Positions 35,363 to 44,102 of a stretch of DNA of 64,000 nucleotides are shown in pieces. The DNA comes from Pelagibius sp. (GTDB taxonomy: Bacteria > Pseudomonadota > Alphaproteobacteria > Kiloniellales > Kiloniellaceae). The position numbers were made by a program, and so were the translations under genes. The notes under the pieces were generated by a model that was given only the letters and a program-made list of their open reading frames with translations, did no database searches and was not told the origin of the DNA. The stretch spans positions 47,474 to 111,473 of the forward strand of contig NZ_JANQOI010000100.1 in assembly GCF_028289705.1 (NCBI RefSeq). Direction: 5' to 3'. The stretch's first letter is position 1, and each line of letters begins with the position of its first letter.

Positions 35363-36277
35363 TCAGGCCGGTTGCGAGAGCTTGGCGCGCTGGGCCTCGA
35401 TCTCCGCGCCGCTGGGCAGGCTGGGCTGGGCGCCCACGGCCCGGCAGGCGAGACTGCCGGCGACGGCACCTATCTGCAGCGCCTCTTCCATGGCGAGCCC
35501 GCGCTCCAGGCCCGCGGCGAAGGCGCCGACGAAGGCGTCGCCCGCCGCCGTGGTGTCGACCACGTCGATGGCGAGCGCCGGGACGGAGAAGCTGCCCGAG
35601 GGCCCGAAGGAGCGGGCGCCTGCAGGCCCCAGCGTCACGATGCAGTCGAGGGCGAACTGCGTGGCGATCTCGGCGGCGATGGCTTCCGGATCGTCCGGCA
35701 GCAGGCCCAACTGGGCCCCCAACTGGCCGGCTTCGGTCTCGTTCACCACCAGCACGTCGAGCTTACGCAAGGACTCTTCGGGGATCGGGCCGGCCGGCGC
35801 CAGATTAAGCACCACCTTGGCCCCTGCCGCCGCCGCGAGGTCCACCGCCTTCCAGTTCTCCGCGTGGGTGATTTCCATCTGCAGCAGCAGGACGTCGCCC
35901 TCCGTCAGGCCGGCCGCGCCGAGCTGCTCGGCCCGGGACTCCAGGTTGGCGCCGCTGGCGACGAAGATCAGGTTCTCGCCCTGGGCGTCTACGGCGATGA
36001 AGGCGCAGGCCGTCTGCTCCGGGCTCTCCCGCACGGCGCCGAGGTCGACCCCGCCCTCGCGCATGCCGCTGAGTGCCAGGTCCTTGAAGCCGTCGCCGCC
36101 GACCGAGCCGACGAAGCGCACCGGCGCGCCGGCACGGGCCGCCGCCAGGGCCTGGTTCGCCCCCTTGCCGCCGGGGACCACGGTGTAGCTGGGGCCGGTG
36201 ACCGTCTCGCCCGGCGCCGGCAGGTGCTTGACCTGGGTGACCAGATCGGCGCTGAGGGAGCCGAAGACGGTGATCAT
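35363..36277 (-). CDS. rbsK: Ribokinase
   Basis: This 304-residue PfkB-family kinase begins MITVFGSLSADLVTQV. It has PGGKGANQALAAARAGAPV (substrate-binding GG, about residues 30-50) and AIDVVDTTAAGDAFVGAFAA with the catalytic aspartate (about 245-264). It phosphorylates ribose or deoxyribose at O5; a related substrate is possible given the surrounding rare-sugar genes. Its ATG overlaps the stop of the class II aldolase gene, so the pair is coupled. Confidence 0.88.
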   Translation of the reverse strand: MITVFGSLSADLVTQVKHLPAPGETVTGPSYTVVPGGKGANQALAAARAGAPVRFVGSVGGDGFKDLALSGMREGGVDLGAVRESPEQTACAFIAVDAQGENLIFVASGANLESRAEQLGAAGLTEGDVLLLQMEITHAENWKAVDLAAAAGAKVVLNLAPAGPIPEESLRKLDVLVVNETEAGQLGAQLGLLPDDPEAIAAEIATQFALDCIVTLGPAGARSFGPSGSFSVPALAIDVVDTTAAGDAFVGAFAAGLERGLAMEEALQIGAVAGSLACRAVGAQPSLPSGAEIEAQRAKLSQPA

Positions 36278-37125
36278 GCCGAGGGCTCTTTGGATTTCTT
36301 CGCGACCTTCCGCTCCACCGGCTTGCGCGCGGCGCGTTCGCGCACCAGCGCCACCTTCTTGGTGCGGCGGCCCTGCTTCTTGTCGTCGGTTTTCGCCTTG
36401 GCCGACGGCTGTGCGCCTCCCGGCGTGTCGCGGCGCGGCGGCGGCTCGACCGCCAGCGCCTCGCCCTCGGCCAGATCCTTGGCTTGTTTACCGTAGCTCT
36501 TGAAGCGGGCCAGGATGTTCGTCATCTCGCGCTTGTTGAGGATCGCCGGCTTGCCCATCTGCCGCGCCACCCAGTACTGCTGGGCCAGGGTCTCCACCTC
36601 GCCGGCCAGCCAGAGGCTCTTGTCCAGGTCCTTGGCGAAACAGATCATGCCGTGGTTGGCCAGCAGGCAGGCGCTGCGGTTCTGCAGCGCCTTCAGCATG
36701 TTGCCGGAGAGCTCCTGGGTGCCGAAGGTGGCATAGTCGGCGCAGCGGATGTTGGTGCCGCCGGCCACGCCGATCATGTAGTGAAAGGCCGGGATGCGCT
36801 CGTGCAGACAGGACAGCGCCGTGCAGTAGATGGCATGGGTGTGGACCACGGCACCGGCTTCCGGCTTGTTGAGGTAGATGTCGTAGTGCATCCGCCATTC
36901 GCTGGACGGCAGGAAGTCGCCGAAGTAGCCGCCGCCCAGATCCATCTCGACGATCTGTTCCGGCTTCATTTTCTCGTAAGGGATGCCGGACGGGGTGATG
37001 AGGAAGCCCCCTTCGATCCGCGCCGAGATATTGCCGGAGGTGCCCTGGTTGATCCCCAGGTCGTTCATCTTCAGGCAGGCGGCGATGATCGCCTTGCGCA
37101 GGCTGAGGTGCTGTGGTCTGGCCAT
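36274..37125 (-). CDS. Class II aldolase (L-fuculose-1-phosphate aldolase-like) with basic C-terminal tail
   Basis: This 283-residue protein is zinc-dependent: Glu in the LPSSEWRMHYDIY segment, HTH in AVVHTHAIYC and the later His in LLANHGMICF supply the usual ligands, and GTSGNISAR binds phosphate. The core (about residues 1-215) matches aldolases that split ketose-1-phosphates into DHAP and an aldehyde. Residues about 216-283 are an unusual lysine/arginine/alanine-rich extension not seen in typical FucA or MtnB proteins. The neighbouring kinases and mutarotase suggest sugar catabolism. The related Ald2 enzymes of the DHAP methylthioribulose shunt are an alternative. Confidence 0.85.
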   Translation of the reverse strand: MARPQHLSLRKAIIAACLKMNDLGINQGTSGNISARIEGGFLITPSGIPYEKMKPEQIVEMDLGGGYFGDFLPSSEWRMHYDIYLNKPEAGAVVHTHAIYCTALSCLHERIPAFHYMIGVAGGTNIRCADYATFGTQELSGNMLKALQNRSACLLANHGMICFAKDLDKSLWLAGEVETLAQQYWVARQMGKPAILNKREMTNILARFKSYGKQAKDLAEGEALAVEPPPRRDTPGGAQPSAKAKTDDKKQGRRTKKVALVRERAARKPVERKVAKKSKEPSA

Positions 37126-37151
37126 GGTGCCCCGTCACTTGGCTGAGTTAA

Positions 37152-37175
37152 GCTGGCGGGACTCTATCCGCCAGC
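37152..37175. promoter_or_regulatory. Perfect 8-bp inverted repeat in a divergent promoter region
   Basis: GCTGGCGG (37152-37159) is inverted as CCGCCAGC (37168-37175) eight bases apart, between the divergent aldolase (minus) and FGGY kinase (plus) genes. It is 27 bases upstream of the aldolase start and is a candidate operator for a sugar-responsive repressor. Confidence 0.45.
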
Positions 37176-37260
37176 GGGGGGCGGTTCAACCATACCCGGG
37201 GCGGAGAGCGCGGCTTTCGGCACCTCATGGCGCGCCGCCGGGTGGCAGGACAGGGGAAGC

Positions 37261-38664
37261 ATGAGCGAAGCGGGAAGCGTCGCCGTCGTCGATGTCGGCA
37301 AGACCCACGTCAAACTGCTGATCGTCGGCGAGAATGGCGAGATTCTTGGGCTCTCCCGTGCCGCCAGCAGCACCCGCCCGGGCCCGCCCTACCCGCACAT
37401 CGACTGCGCCGGGATCTGGGCCTGGCTGCTCGGCGCCCTGCGGCAGGCCGCCGCCGAGCACGATATCCGGGCCCTCGTGCCCACGGCCTTCGGCTCCTCC
37501 GCCGCGCTGATCGCCGGCGACGGGCTGGCGCTGCCGGTGCTGGACTACGAGGCCGACCCGCCGGCGGACGTGAAGGCGGCCTACGCCGGGATCGCGCCGC
37601 CCTATGGGGAGGTCTATGCCCCCACCAACCCCGGCGGGCTCACCCTGGCGCGCCAGCTTCTCTGGCAGGAAACCGCCTTTCCCGAGGCCTTCCAAGCCTC
37701 GGAGGCCATTCTGCCCTTCGCCCAGTACTGGGCCTGGCGCCTCTCGGGGGTGGCGGCCAGCGAGGTCACCTCCCTCGGCGCCCAGACCCACCTCTGGGAC
37801 CCCCAGAAGACCGGATTCTCAAGTCTCGCGCGCAGCCGCGGCTGGAACCGGCGCTTCGCCCCCCTGCGCCCTGCCTGGGAGCCGCTGGGCCCCGTGACAC
37901 CGGCGGTGGCCGCAGCCACCGGCCTGGCGCCGGACTGCCGGGTGCTCTGCGGCATCCACGACAGCAACGCCAACTACCTGCGCTACAAGGCCGCCGGGCT
38001 GACCGACTTCACCCTGCTGTCCACCGGGACCTGGCTCATCGGCTTCAATCCCGGCTTTCCCCTGGTCGGGCTGCGGGAGGCCTACGACACTGTCGCCAAC
38101 AGCGACCTGGAGGGCGCTCCGGTGGCCTGCTGCCGCGCCATGGCTGGCCGCGAGGCGGACCTGATCGCCGGCGAGGCGGAAAGCCGGGCAGCACCCGGCC
38201 GGGCGGACCTGGAGGCGCTGCTGGGCCAGGGGACCTGCGCCCTGCCCTCCTTCACCGATTCCGGCGGGCCCTTTCCCGGCGCCGGCGGCAGGGGCCGGAT
38301 CGAAGGACCCGCGCCCGCCAATCCCGGCCAGCGCAGCGCCCTGGCCAGCCTCTATGGCGCCCTGTTGTGCCTGGCCTCGGTGGACCTGATCGGCGGCAAC
38401 AAGGGCCCCCTGTTCCTCGACGGCGGCCTTGCCTCCGCCCCGCTGTTCGCCGAGATCATCGCCAGCCTCCGGCCGCAACAAGAGGTCTGGCTGTCGGAAG
38501 AGCCGGAAGGCACCGCCCTGGGCGCGGCCCTGCTGTGGCGCTGGCGGGAGCGAAAGTCGACGCCGCCCCTGAAGCGCCGGCGGGTGGCGCCCCTCGACCT
38601 CCCCGGCCTGCAGGACTATGCCCAGCGCTGGACAGCGGCTGCCGTGTCGCAAACGGCTACCTGA
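37261..38664 (+). CDS. FGGY-family carbohydrate kinase, fuculokinase/rhamnulokinase-like
   Basis: This 467-residue kinase of the hexokinase-like ATPase fold has an N-terminal phosphate loop VAVVDVGKTHVKLLIV. Its substrate region is TSLGAQTHLWDP, the catalytic base lies in CGIHDSNANYL, and an adenosine-binding TGTWLIGFNP precedes the second half. It should phosphorylate a ketose at O1 or O5. It is the only plus-strand gene of the sugar island, divergent from the aldolase. A kinase plus class II aldolase plus FucU-type mutarotase is the composition of 6-deoxy-sugar routes, but no isomerase is present. Confidence 0.85.
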   Translation: MSEAGSVAVVDVGKTHVKLLIVGENGEILGLSRAASSTRPGPPYPHIDCAGIWAWLLGALRQAAAEHDIRALVPTAFGSSAALIAGDGLALPVLDYEADPPADVKAAYAGIAPPYGEVYAPTNPGGLTLARQLLWQETAFPEAFQASEAILPFAQYWAWRLSGVAASEVTSLGAQTHLWDPQKTGFSSLARSRGWNRRFAPLRPAWEPLGPVTPAVAAATGLAPDCRVLCGIHDSNANYLRYKAAGLTDFTLLSTGTWLIGFNPGFPLVGLREAYDTVANSDLEGAPVACCRAMAGREADLIAGEAESRAAPGRADLEALLGQGTCALPSFTDSGGPFPGAGGRGRIEGPAPANPGQRSALASLYGALLCLASVDLIGGNKGPLFLDGGLASAPLFAEIIASLRPQQEVWLSEEPEGTALGAALLWRWRERKSTPPLKRRRVAPLDLPGLQDYAQRWTAAAVSQTAT

Positions 38665-38678
38665 TCCGGCGCCGCGGT

Positions 38679-39125
38679 TCAGAAGAAGATCACGCCCTTC
38701 TTGAGCAGGAAGCAGCCGTAGGCACGGCCCTCCGTGGTCGCGACGACGGCATAGGACTTCTTGGCCTCCTCGTAGAAGGCGAAACGCTCGATGGAGTCCA
38801 TGGGCAGGGCCTGGCCCTCGGCATCGTCGATCTCGCGCTGCACCTCCTGCTGCACCTCCGGCACCTCATCGGGATCGCCGACGACCTCCATGCGGCGCAC
38901 CGGCGCCTCGACGAAGCTGTCCAGGGGAAAGACCGTGAGGATCGCGCCGACGGCCTGCACCACGTCGACGCCGTCCAGCCGGATCAGACGGCCGGTCACG
39001 GTCTGGCGGGCCACCGAGTCCGCGGGGAAGTTCGCGTCGACCACCACAATGTCGTCGCCGTGGCCCATGGCGGCCAGCACCTGCAGCAGGTCGGGACTGA
39101 GGATCGGATCGATGTTCTTCAGCAT
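38679..39125 (-). CDS. RbsD/FucU-family sugar mutarotase
   Basis: This 148-residue protein begins MLKNIDPILSPDLLQVLAAM and continues GHGDDIVVVDANFP, the signature of the FucU/RbsD family. It has the catalytic region in FAFYEEAKKSYAVVATTEGR, resembling the fucose mutarotase branch more than ribose pyranase. It interconverts sugar anomers after import. It is the last gene of the nine-gene minus-strand transporter/kinase operon, 32 bases after the FGGY kinase. Confidence 0.88.
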   Translation of the reverse strand: MLKNIDPILSPDLLQVLAAMGHGDDIVVVDANFPADSVARQTVTGRLIRLDGVDVVQAVGAILTVFPLDSFVEAPVRRMEVVGDPDEVPEVQQEVQREIDDAEGQALPMDSIERFAFYEEAKKSYAVVATTEGRAYGCFLLKKGVIFF

Positions 39126-39157
39126 AGTCTGTTCGCCCTCCCTTCGAGCGTCGGTGC

Positions 39158-40678
39158 CTAGCCCTGGTTGAGCGCCGTCAGCGGCTGCGTCACCGAGGTC
39201 AGGGCCGGATAGGCCCGCTTGTAGGCTTCATAGTAAGGCCGGTAGGCCTCATGAGCCTCCCGGTTGGGTTCGACGACCCGCTCGACCGTCACCATGGCAT
39301 CGGCGGCCGTGGCGATATCCGGATAGTGGCCCGCCGCCACCGCCGCCAGGATCGCCGAGCCCAGCGAGGGGGCATCGGGCACCTTGGTCAGACCCAGCGG
39401 CAGGTTGGAGACGTCGGCGTGGATCTGCAGCCAGAGGTCGGAGCGGGTGGCGCCGCCGGCGATGACCACGTTCTTCGCCTCGAAGCCGTGACCGCGCATG
39501 CCCTCCAGGATCAGCTCGCTGCCGAAGGCGATGCCTTCGATGATGGCGCGGAAGATATGGCCGCGGCCGTGCCTCAGGGTGAGCCCCGCCAGCCCGCCGC
39601 GGGACAGCGGGTCGGTGTGGGGCGTGCGGTTGCCCTGGAAATGGTCCTGCACGATGAGGCCCTCCGAGCCCGGCGGCAGCGCCCGGGCTTCCTCGTTCAG
39701 CACGTCGTAGGAGACGCCCAGCAGATCGCGGAACCACTTGACCACGGAGCCTGAGGAGACCTGCCCGCCCTCGACCAGGTGCAGGCCGGGCAGCAGCCCG
39801 TCGGCATAGGTGCCCCAGATGCCCTTGCCGTGGAAGGCCGCCTCGGCGAGACCCAGTTGCAGGTGGGAGGAACCGGTGATGAAGGCCAGAGAGCCCGGCC
39901 GCACCACCCCCAGGCCGATCATGCCGATGAAGGCATCGGCCCCGCCCTGGGCCACCGGCAGTCCGGCCGGCAGCCCCAGGTGGTCGGCCGCCTTGTCGGT
40001 GAGGCCGCCGATCACCGCGCCCAGCGGCAAAACCTCGTTGGGCCATTTGTCCAGGAGCGTGCCCAGCCCGAGTTTCTCCAGCAGGCCCGCCTGATAGCCG
40101 CCGTCGCGGGCCAGGTAATGCCAGCGGATCGAGACGTTGTTGACGCTGGCCACCAGCCGCCCGGTCAGGTGCAGGTTCAGGTAGTCCTGGTACTCGCAGA
40201 TGTGGGCCGCCCGCGCGAAGGTCTCCGCGTCGTTGCGCTGCAGCCAGAGCGCCTTGGGCAGCATCCACTCCGCCGAGACCGGCCCGGCCCCGCCGCCGTT
40301 GATCTTGAGCGCCGGATCGCCGCTGGCGACCACATCGCCGGCTTCCTGGGAGGAGCGCACGTCCATCCAGATGAGCGCCGGGCGCAGCGGCTCGCCGGAA
40401 GCATCCAGGGCCACCACGCTGCAGGAGGTGGTGTCGACGCAGAGCGCACAGACTTCCTGGGGCGAAACGCCCGCCTCCTGCACTGCCTGGCGCACCGAGC
40501 TGCCGATGGCGGCCCACCAGTCCTTCGGGTTCTGCTCGGCCCAGCCGGGATGGGGAAACTCGGTGCGGTAGGGCGTGGCCGCGAAGGCCAGGGGCTCGCC
40601 CTTCAGATCGAACACGCCGGCGCGGAGAGACTCCGTGCCGCCGTCGACACCGATGACATAGGGACCCTTCGAAGTCAT
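39158..40678 (-). CDS. FGGY-family carbohydrate kinase, ribulokinase/xylulokinase-like
   Basis: This 506-residue kinase opens YVIGVDGGTESLRAGVFDL and has ALCVDTTSCSVVALDASGEP and WMDVRSSQEA. The catalytic aspartate is in the VAQGGADAFIGM segment, and the ADP-binding IAGGATRSDLWLQIHADV is near residue 408. The D-x-R-S and TESLR features point to the ribulokinase-related branch. Its start overlaps the dhaL stop (ATGA). It is therefore coupled with the DhaK/DhaL pair. Why one operon needs both kinase types is unclear. Confidence 0.86.
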   Translation of the reverse strand: MTSKGPYVIGVDGGTESLRAGVFDLKGEPLAFAATPYRTEFPHPGWAEQNPKDWWAAIGSSVRQAVQEAGVSPQEVCALCVDTTSCSVVALDASGEPLRPALIWMDVRSSQEAGDVVASGDPALKINGGGAGPVSAEWMLPKALWLQRNDAETFARAAHICEYQDYLNLHLTGRLVASVNNVSIRWHYLARDGGYQAGLLEKLGLGTLLDKWPNEVLPLGAVIGGLTDKAADHLGLPAGLPVAQGGADAFIGMIGLGVVRPGSLAFITGSSHLQLGLAEAAFHGKGIWGTYADGLLPGLHLVEGGQVSSGSVVKWFRDLLGVSYDVLNEEARALPPGSEGLIVQDHFQGNRTPHTDPLSRGGLAGLTLRHGRGHIFRAIIEGIAFGSELILEGMRGHGFEAKNVVIAGGATRSDLWLQIHADVSNLPLGLTKVPDAPSLGSAILAAVAAGHYPDIATAADAMVTVERVVEPNREAHEAYRPYYEAYKRAYPALTSVTQPLTALNQG

Positions 40679-41283
40679 GACTTCAACCCCTCCAGCAGGG
40701 CGCGGAACGCCAGCATACCCGGATCGTCCAAGCCGACCGATTTCTCGCCGAACATCCGCGCCCGGCCCTGGCGCGCCGGCGCGTCACGCATGCGCTCCAG
40801 GGTGGTGTCGGTCGAGCCCAGGGCCGCCTCCAGCAAGTCTTTGGGTTCTTCCAGCCCTTCGGTTGCCTGACGCACCGCCTCCAGTACATCGAGCACCGTC
40901 TTCTCGCCCAGGGCGCCCTTGCCGCGGGCCATCATCGCCTCCAGCGCGCCACCGAGCAGCGGCGAGACCTCGGACCAGGGCACCGCCTCCCTTCCCTTGC
41001 AGGCCTTGGCCGCCGCCATCAGTCCGGTGGCCAGCAAGGTGCCGTAGCTGGAACCGGAGATCTTGGTGAAGGCCTGGGCACAGCGCATGAAGGCCATGCC
41101 GACATCCGCCGGCAGATCGTCCTGGATCTCCAGGAGGCCGCGCCCGCCGCGCTGCATGGTGACCCCGAGATCGCCGTCGCCGAGCTTGGCATCGGCCTCG
41201 TTCAGGAAAGCCGCCTGCGCCTCCAGATGGGCCGCGAGACCCGGCAGGGCGGCCTTAAGGCCTGCGGAGGTGAGCGCGGCCAT
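40675..41283 (-). CDS. DhaL-type nucleotide-binding subunit of a dihydroxyacetone-kinase-like enzyme
   Basis: This 202-residue, all-helical DAK2 domain has DAKLGDGDLGVTMQRGGRG carrying the three aspartates that bind Mg-ATP (about residues 31-49), SGSSYGTLLATGLM, and a C-terminal acidic/arginine stretch. It works with the DhaK-type protein encoded immediately upstream. Because no DhaM phosphotransferase gene is present, the pair is either ATP-dependent, as in the Ler/Der erythrulose kinases, or depends on a DhaM encoded elsewhere. Confidence 0.88.
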   Translation of the reverse strand: MAALTSAGLKAALPGLAAHLEAQAAFLNEADAKLGDGDLGVTMQRGGRGLLEIQDDLPADVGMAFMRCAQAFTKISGSSYGTLLATGLMAAAKACKGREAVPWSEVSPLLGGALEAMMARGKGALGEKTVLDVLEAVRQATEGLEEPKDLLEAALGSTDTTLERMRDAPARQGRARMFGEKSVGLDDPGMLAFRALLEGLKS

Positions 41284-41290
41284 CGCCTGA

Positions 41291-42283
41291 TCAGACCTGC
41301 CAGAAGGCGCAGGCCGCCGGCGCCTTCAACAGGGCTTCCAGCTCGTCGTCCAGGTGGCACCAGGTGACGGTCGCGCCGGTCATCTCCATGGAGGTGGCGT
41401 AGCGCCCGACCAGCGGCATGACGATGGTGACGCCCTTGTCCTCCAGCCGTGCCTTGGCGCGGCGATACATGATGTAAAGCTCCTCAGGCGGCGTGGCGCC
41501 CAGGCTGTTCACCAGCAGGGAAATCCGCGCGCCCTTGCCCAACGGCATGTCGGCCAGCAGGCGGTCGATCATCTCGTCGGTGATGGCATCGGCCGGCTTC
41601 AGCTTGTCGCGCCAGATCCCCGGCTCACCGTGGATGCCCATGCCCATCTCCATCTCGTCCTCGCCGATCTCGAAGGTGGGCTTGCCGGCCTGGGGCACGG
41701 TGCAGGGGGTGAGCGCCATGCCGATGGAGCGGCAGGCATCGGCGGTCTTCTGCGCGACCCGGGTGACTTCGGCCAGGTCGGCCTTCTCTTCGGCCTTGGC
41801 GCCGGCGCACTTGAAGGCATAGACCATGCCGGCGACGCCGCGGCGCTTGGCGGCCTCTTCCGGCGGTGCCGAGACAATGTCATCGGCAAGCAGAACGGTG
41901 GACGAGGCGATGTCTTCCATCTCCAGCATCTCGCCGGCCATGTCGAAGTTCATCACGTCGCCGCCGTAGTTGCCGTAGAGCCGCAGGACTCCCGCGCCGC
42001 CGTTCGCCCTGCGCATGGCCGCCGCCATCTGCTCCACCGAGGGCGAGGCGAAAACGTCGCCGATGGCCGCGGCATCCAACAGGCCCTTGCCGACATAGCC
42101 GGTGAAGATCGGCAGGTGGCCGGACCCGCCGCCGGTGACGATGCCCACCTTGCCCTGGGTGGCACCGCCCGCGCGGGCGATCACCCGCGGCTCCGGCTGG
42201 GCATAGAATTCGGGATGGGCCGCACAGAGCCCCTCCAACATCTCGTCCACATAGCTGAAGGGATCGTTCAGAATCTTCTTCAT
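41291..42283 (-). CDS. DhaK-type substrate-binding subunit
   Basis: This 330-residue protein has GIVTGGGSGHLPIFTGYVG (about residues 47-65) and the substrate-linking histidine in GMGIHGEPGIW. YGNYGGDVMNFDMA and the C-terminal TWCHLDDELEALL also match the DAK1 domain, which binds dihydroxyacetone or tetruloses covalently. Genes of this kind in polyol operons phosphorylate erythrulose rather than dihydroxyacetone. Here it lies between the solute-binding protein gene and dhaL, supporting a C3-C5 ketose or polyol as the imported substrate or intermediate. Confidence 0.9.
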   Translation of the reverse strand: MKKILNDPFSYVDEMLEGLCAAHPEFYAQPEPRVIARAGGATQGKVGIVTGGGSGHLPIFTGYVGKGLLDAAAIGDVFASPSVEQMAAAMRRANGGAGVLRLYGNYGGDVMNFDMAGEMLEMEDIASSTVLLADDIVSAPPEEAAKRRGVAGMVYAFKCAGAKAEEKADLAEVTRVAQKTADACRSIGMALTPCTVPQAGKPTFEIGEDEMEMGMGIHGEPGIWRDKLKPADAITDEMIDRLLADMPLGKGARISLLVNSLGATPPEELYIMYRRAKARLEDKGVTIVMPLVGRYATSMEMTGATVTWCHLDDELEALLKAPAACAFWQV

Positions 42284-42345
42284 AGTACTCGTACTCCGTA
42301 GGGAGCCTCAGCGGCCAAAGGTCTGCCGTGAAAGGCAAACCAAAG

Positions 42346-42450
42346 ACCCCCCACCCTAACCCTCCCCCGCAAGGGGGGAGGGAAAGGAGAACCCCGGGGC
42401 CCTGATTTGGTACCCCCTCCCCCTCGACGGGGGAGGGATGGGGTGGGGGT
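42346..42450. repeat. Nested palindromic intergenic repeat (REP-like)
   Basis: The gap between the binding protein and dhaK holds two GC-rich hairpins: CCCTCCCCC (42360-42368) with GGGGGGAGGG, and a second CCCCCTCCCC arm ending near 42438. The outer flanks CCCCCCACCCTAACC and its near-complement ATGGGGTGGGGGT form a larger imperfect stem. The style matches the scattered palindromic repeats of alphaproteobacterial genomes, and a related element lies at 55287. It may stabilise the upstream binding-protein mRNA. Confidence 0.75.
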
Positions 42451-42476
42451 GGTGCTCGCTTCCGCGATGGGCAGGA

Positions 42477-44015
42477 TCAGATCTTGTAGCCGAGCGCTCG
42501 CGCCCCATCGATGAAGTTCTTGTACTGGGCCTTCTGGCTGTCGAGGCCGAGCTTCTGGGCGATCTTCGCCCATTCCTCGGCCGCTTCGTCCAGCGCCTGC
42601 TGGCTGGTCAGCTCGCCGGAGACCGCCTTGGAGATGTTGCGCCCCAGGGCATCGGCGTACTCCGGCGTGCCTTCCCAGAAGAACTGCGGATAGCCGACCT
42701 CGACGTTGGCCAGTCCGGCATCGAGGTGGTTCTTCGCCGTTTCGAAGTTCTTGAAGATGCCGGCGTTGGTGGACCAGAGTTCGTTGTCGGTGCCGCGCTG
42801 CGGGTTGGCCTGCAGATAGAGCTGCGCGGCGGCATCGCCGTAGTGGGTCTTGCCATAGGGATCGGAGCCGCAGTACTCGTCCGCCACCATCTCGTTGGAA
42901 TAGTCGGGATGGGACATGCGGTAGATGAAGTAGAAGGCCGCGTCCTTCACATCCTGCGGGATGTTCTTGGGGATCGCCGCCGTGCGGCACCACAGCGAGA
43001 TGGCGCGGTTGGTGATGGAGCCGTCGTCGTTCAGCCAACCCGGCACGATGGCGCCGCGCTGGTCTTCCGCCAGCTCCGGACCCTGCTGCTGGACGGTGAA
43101 CTCGGAGAGGTCGATCCACCAGACCGACATGACATCGGAGCCGGACTGCCAGCGCTGGATGGTCGTGCCGATGTCCATGGCCTCGGCGCCCGGCGGGCCG
43201 AACTTGATGATCTCCTTGTAGATGTCCAGGCTCTCCGCCGCCTTGCCCTGGTTGATGGTGGGGTTCATGTTCTCATCGAAGTAGTTCACCCCTGCCGAGG
43301 CGGCGATGTCCATCCAGAAGCCCCAGCCGAAGTTCGGCGGGTTGACCACCATGGAGGTGCCGTAGATGCCTTCGCTGCTCAGCTCCTCGGTGAAGAACTG
43401 GGTGGCGTCAACGAAGTCGAGCCAGGTCTTCGGCACCTCGAGCTCGCGCTGGAAGCGCTTGGAGAACTTGTTACGCAGGGCGAAGTCCTCGAAGTAGCTC
43501 TTGCGGTAGTGGAGGATGTGGATGTCGCCGTCCAGCATCACGCCGTAGGTCTTGCCGCTCCACTTGGTATAGAACTCGCGGTAGGCCGGCATCACCCAGT
43601 CGAGGTAGTCCTGGCTGCCTTCGTACTGCGCCAGATAGTCGTCGAGCGGTTCGAGCTGTCCGGTCTCGGCGAAGGCGCCGAAGAACAGGCTGGGGAACTG
43701 CACCCAGTCGAAGCGCGGGCGGCGCGAAAGAAGCTGCGGCAGGATCTTGGCCACCGCATCGCCGCCGTCGTACATCTCGCGGCTCTTGATGCCGACGCCG
43801 GCCTCCTTCATCAGGTGCGGCGACAGCCAGAGCGGCGAGTGCAGCCAGTTGGAATCCTGGAAGTAGGTGAGCTCGATATCCTTGAAGAGCTTCTTGCCCG
43901 GCGGCACCGCCGTGGCGCCGAGGGACAGGCCCGGGGTCATGCCGCCGGCCGCTGCGGCACCGGCCGCCGCGCCTTGCAGGAACTTCCGCCGTGTAAATCC
44001 GCTAAAGAGACCCAT
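42477..44015 (-). CDS. Tat-exported extracellular solute-binding protein of a sugar ABC importer
   Basis: This 512-residue protein has a twin-arginine signal, TRRKFLQGAAAGAAAAGG (about residues 8-25), so it is exported folded to the periplasm. The mature protein has the family-1 binding-protein layout; motifs such as WVQFPSLFFGAFAE and FWEGTPEYADALG lie in the two lobes. Ligand specificity cannot be read from the sequence; the downstream kinases suggest a polyol or ketose. Gene order (two permeases, two ATPases, then this) is typical of polyol-type importers in rhizobia. Confidence 0.86.
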   Translation of the reverse strand: MGLFSGFTRRKFLQGAAAGAAAAGGMTPGLSLGATAVPPGKKLFKDIELTYFQDSNWLHSPLWLSPHLMKEAGVGIKSREMYDGGDAVAKILPQLLSRRPRFDWVQFPSLFFGAFAETGQLEPLDDYLAQYEGSQDYLDWVMPAYREFYTKWSGKTYGVMLDGDIHILHYRKSYFEDFALRNKFSKRFQRELEVPKTWLDFVDATQFFTEELSSEGIYGTSMVVNPPNFGWGFWMDIAASAGVNYFDENMNPTINQGKAAESLDIYKEIIKFGPPGAEAMDIGTTIQRWQSGSDVMSVWWIDLSEFTVQQQGPELAEDQRGAIVPGWLNDDGSITNRAISLWCRTAAIPKNIPQDVKDAAFYFIYRMSHPDYSNEMVADEYCGSDPYGKTHYGDAAAQLYLQANPQRGTDNELWSTNAGIFKNFETAKNHLDAGLANVEVGYPQFFWEGTPEYADALGRNISKAVSGELTSQQALDEAAEEWAKIAQKLGLDSQKAQYKNFIDGARALGYKI

Positions 44016-44102
44016 CGCTTCTTCCTCCCTCTTGGATTGGCCGAACCTGCAAATGAGGCCGGACGGTTTTGCGCCCCGGAAAGCGCGCTTATTGGTTACG
44101 CG

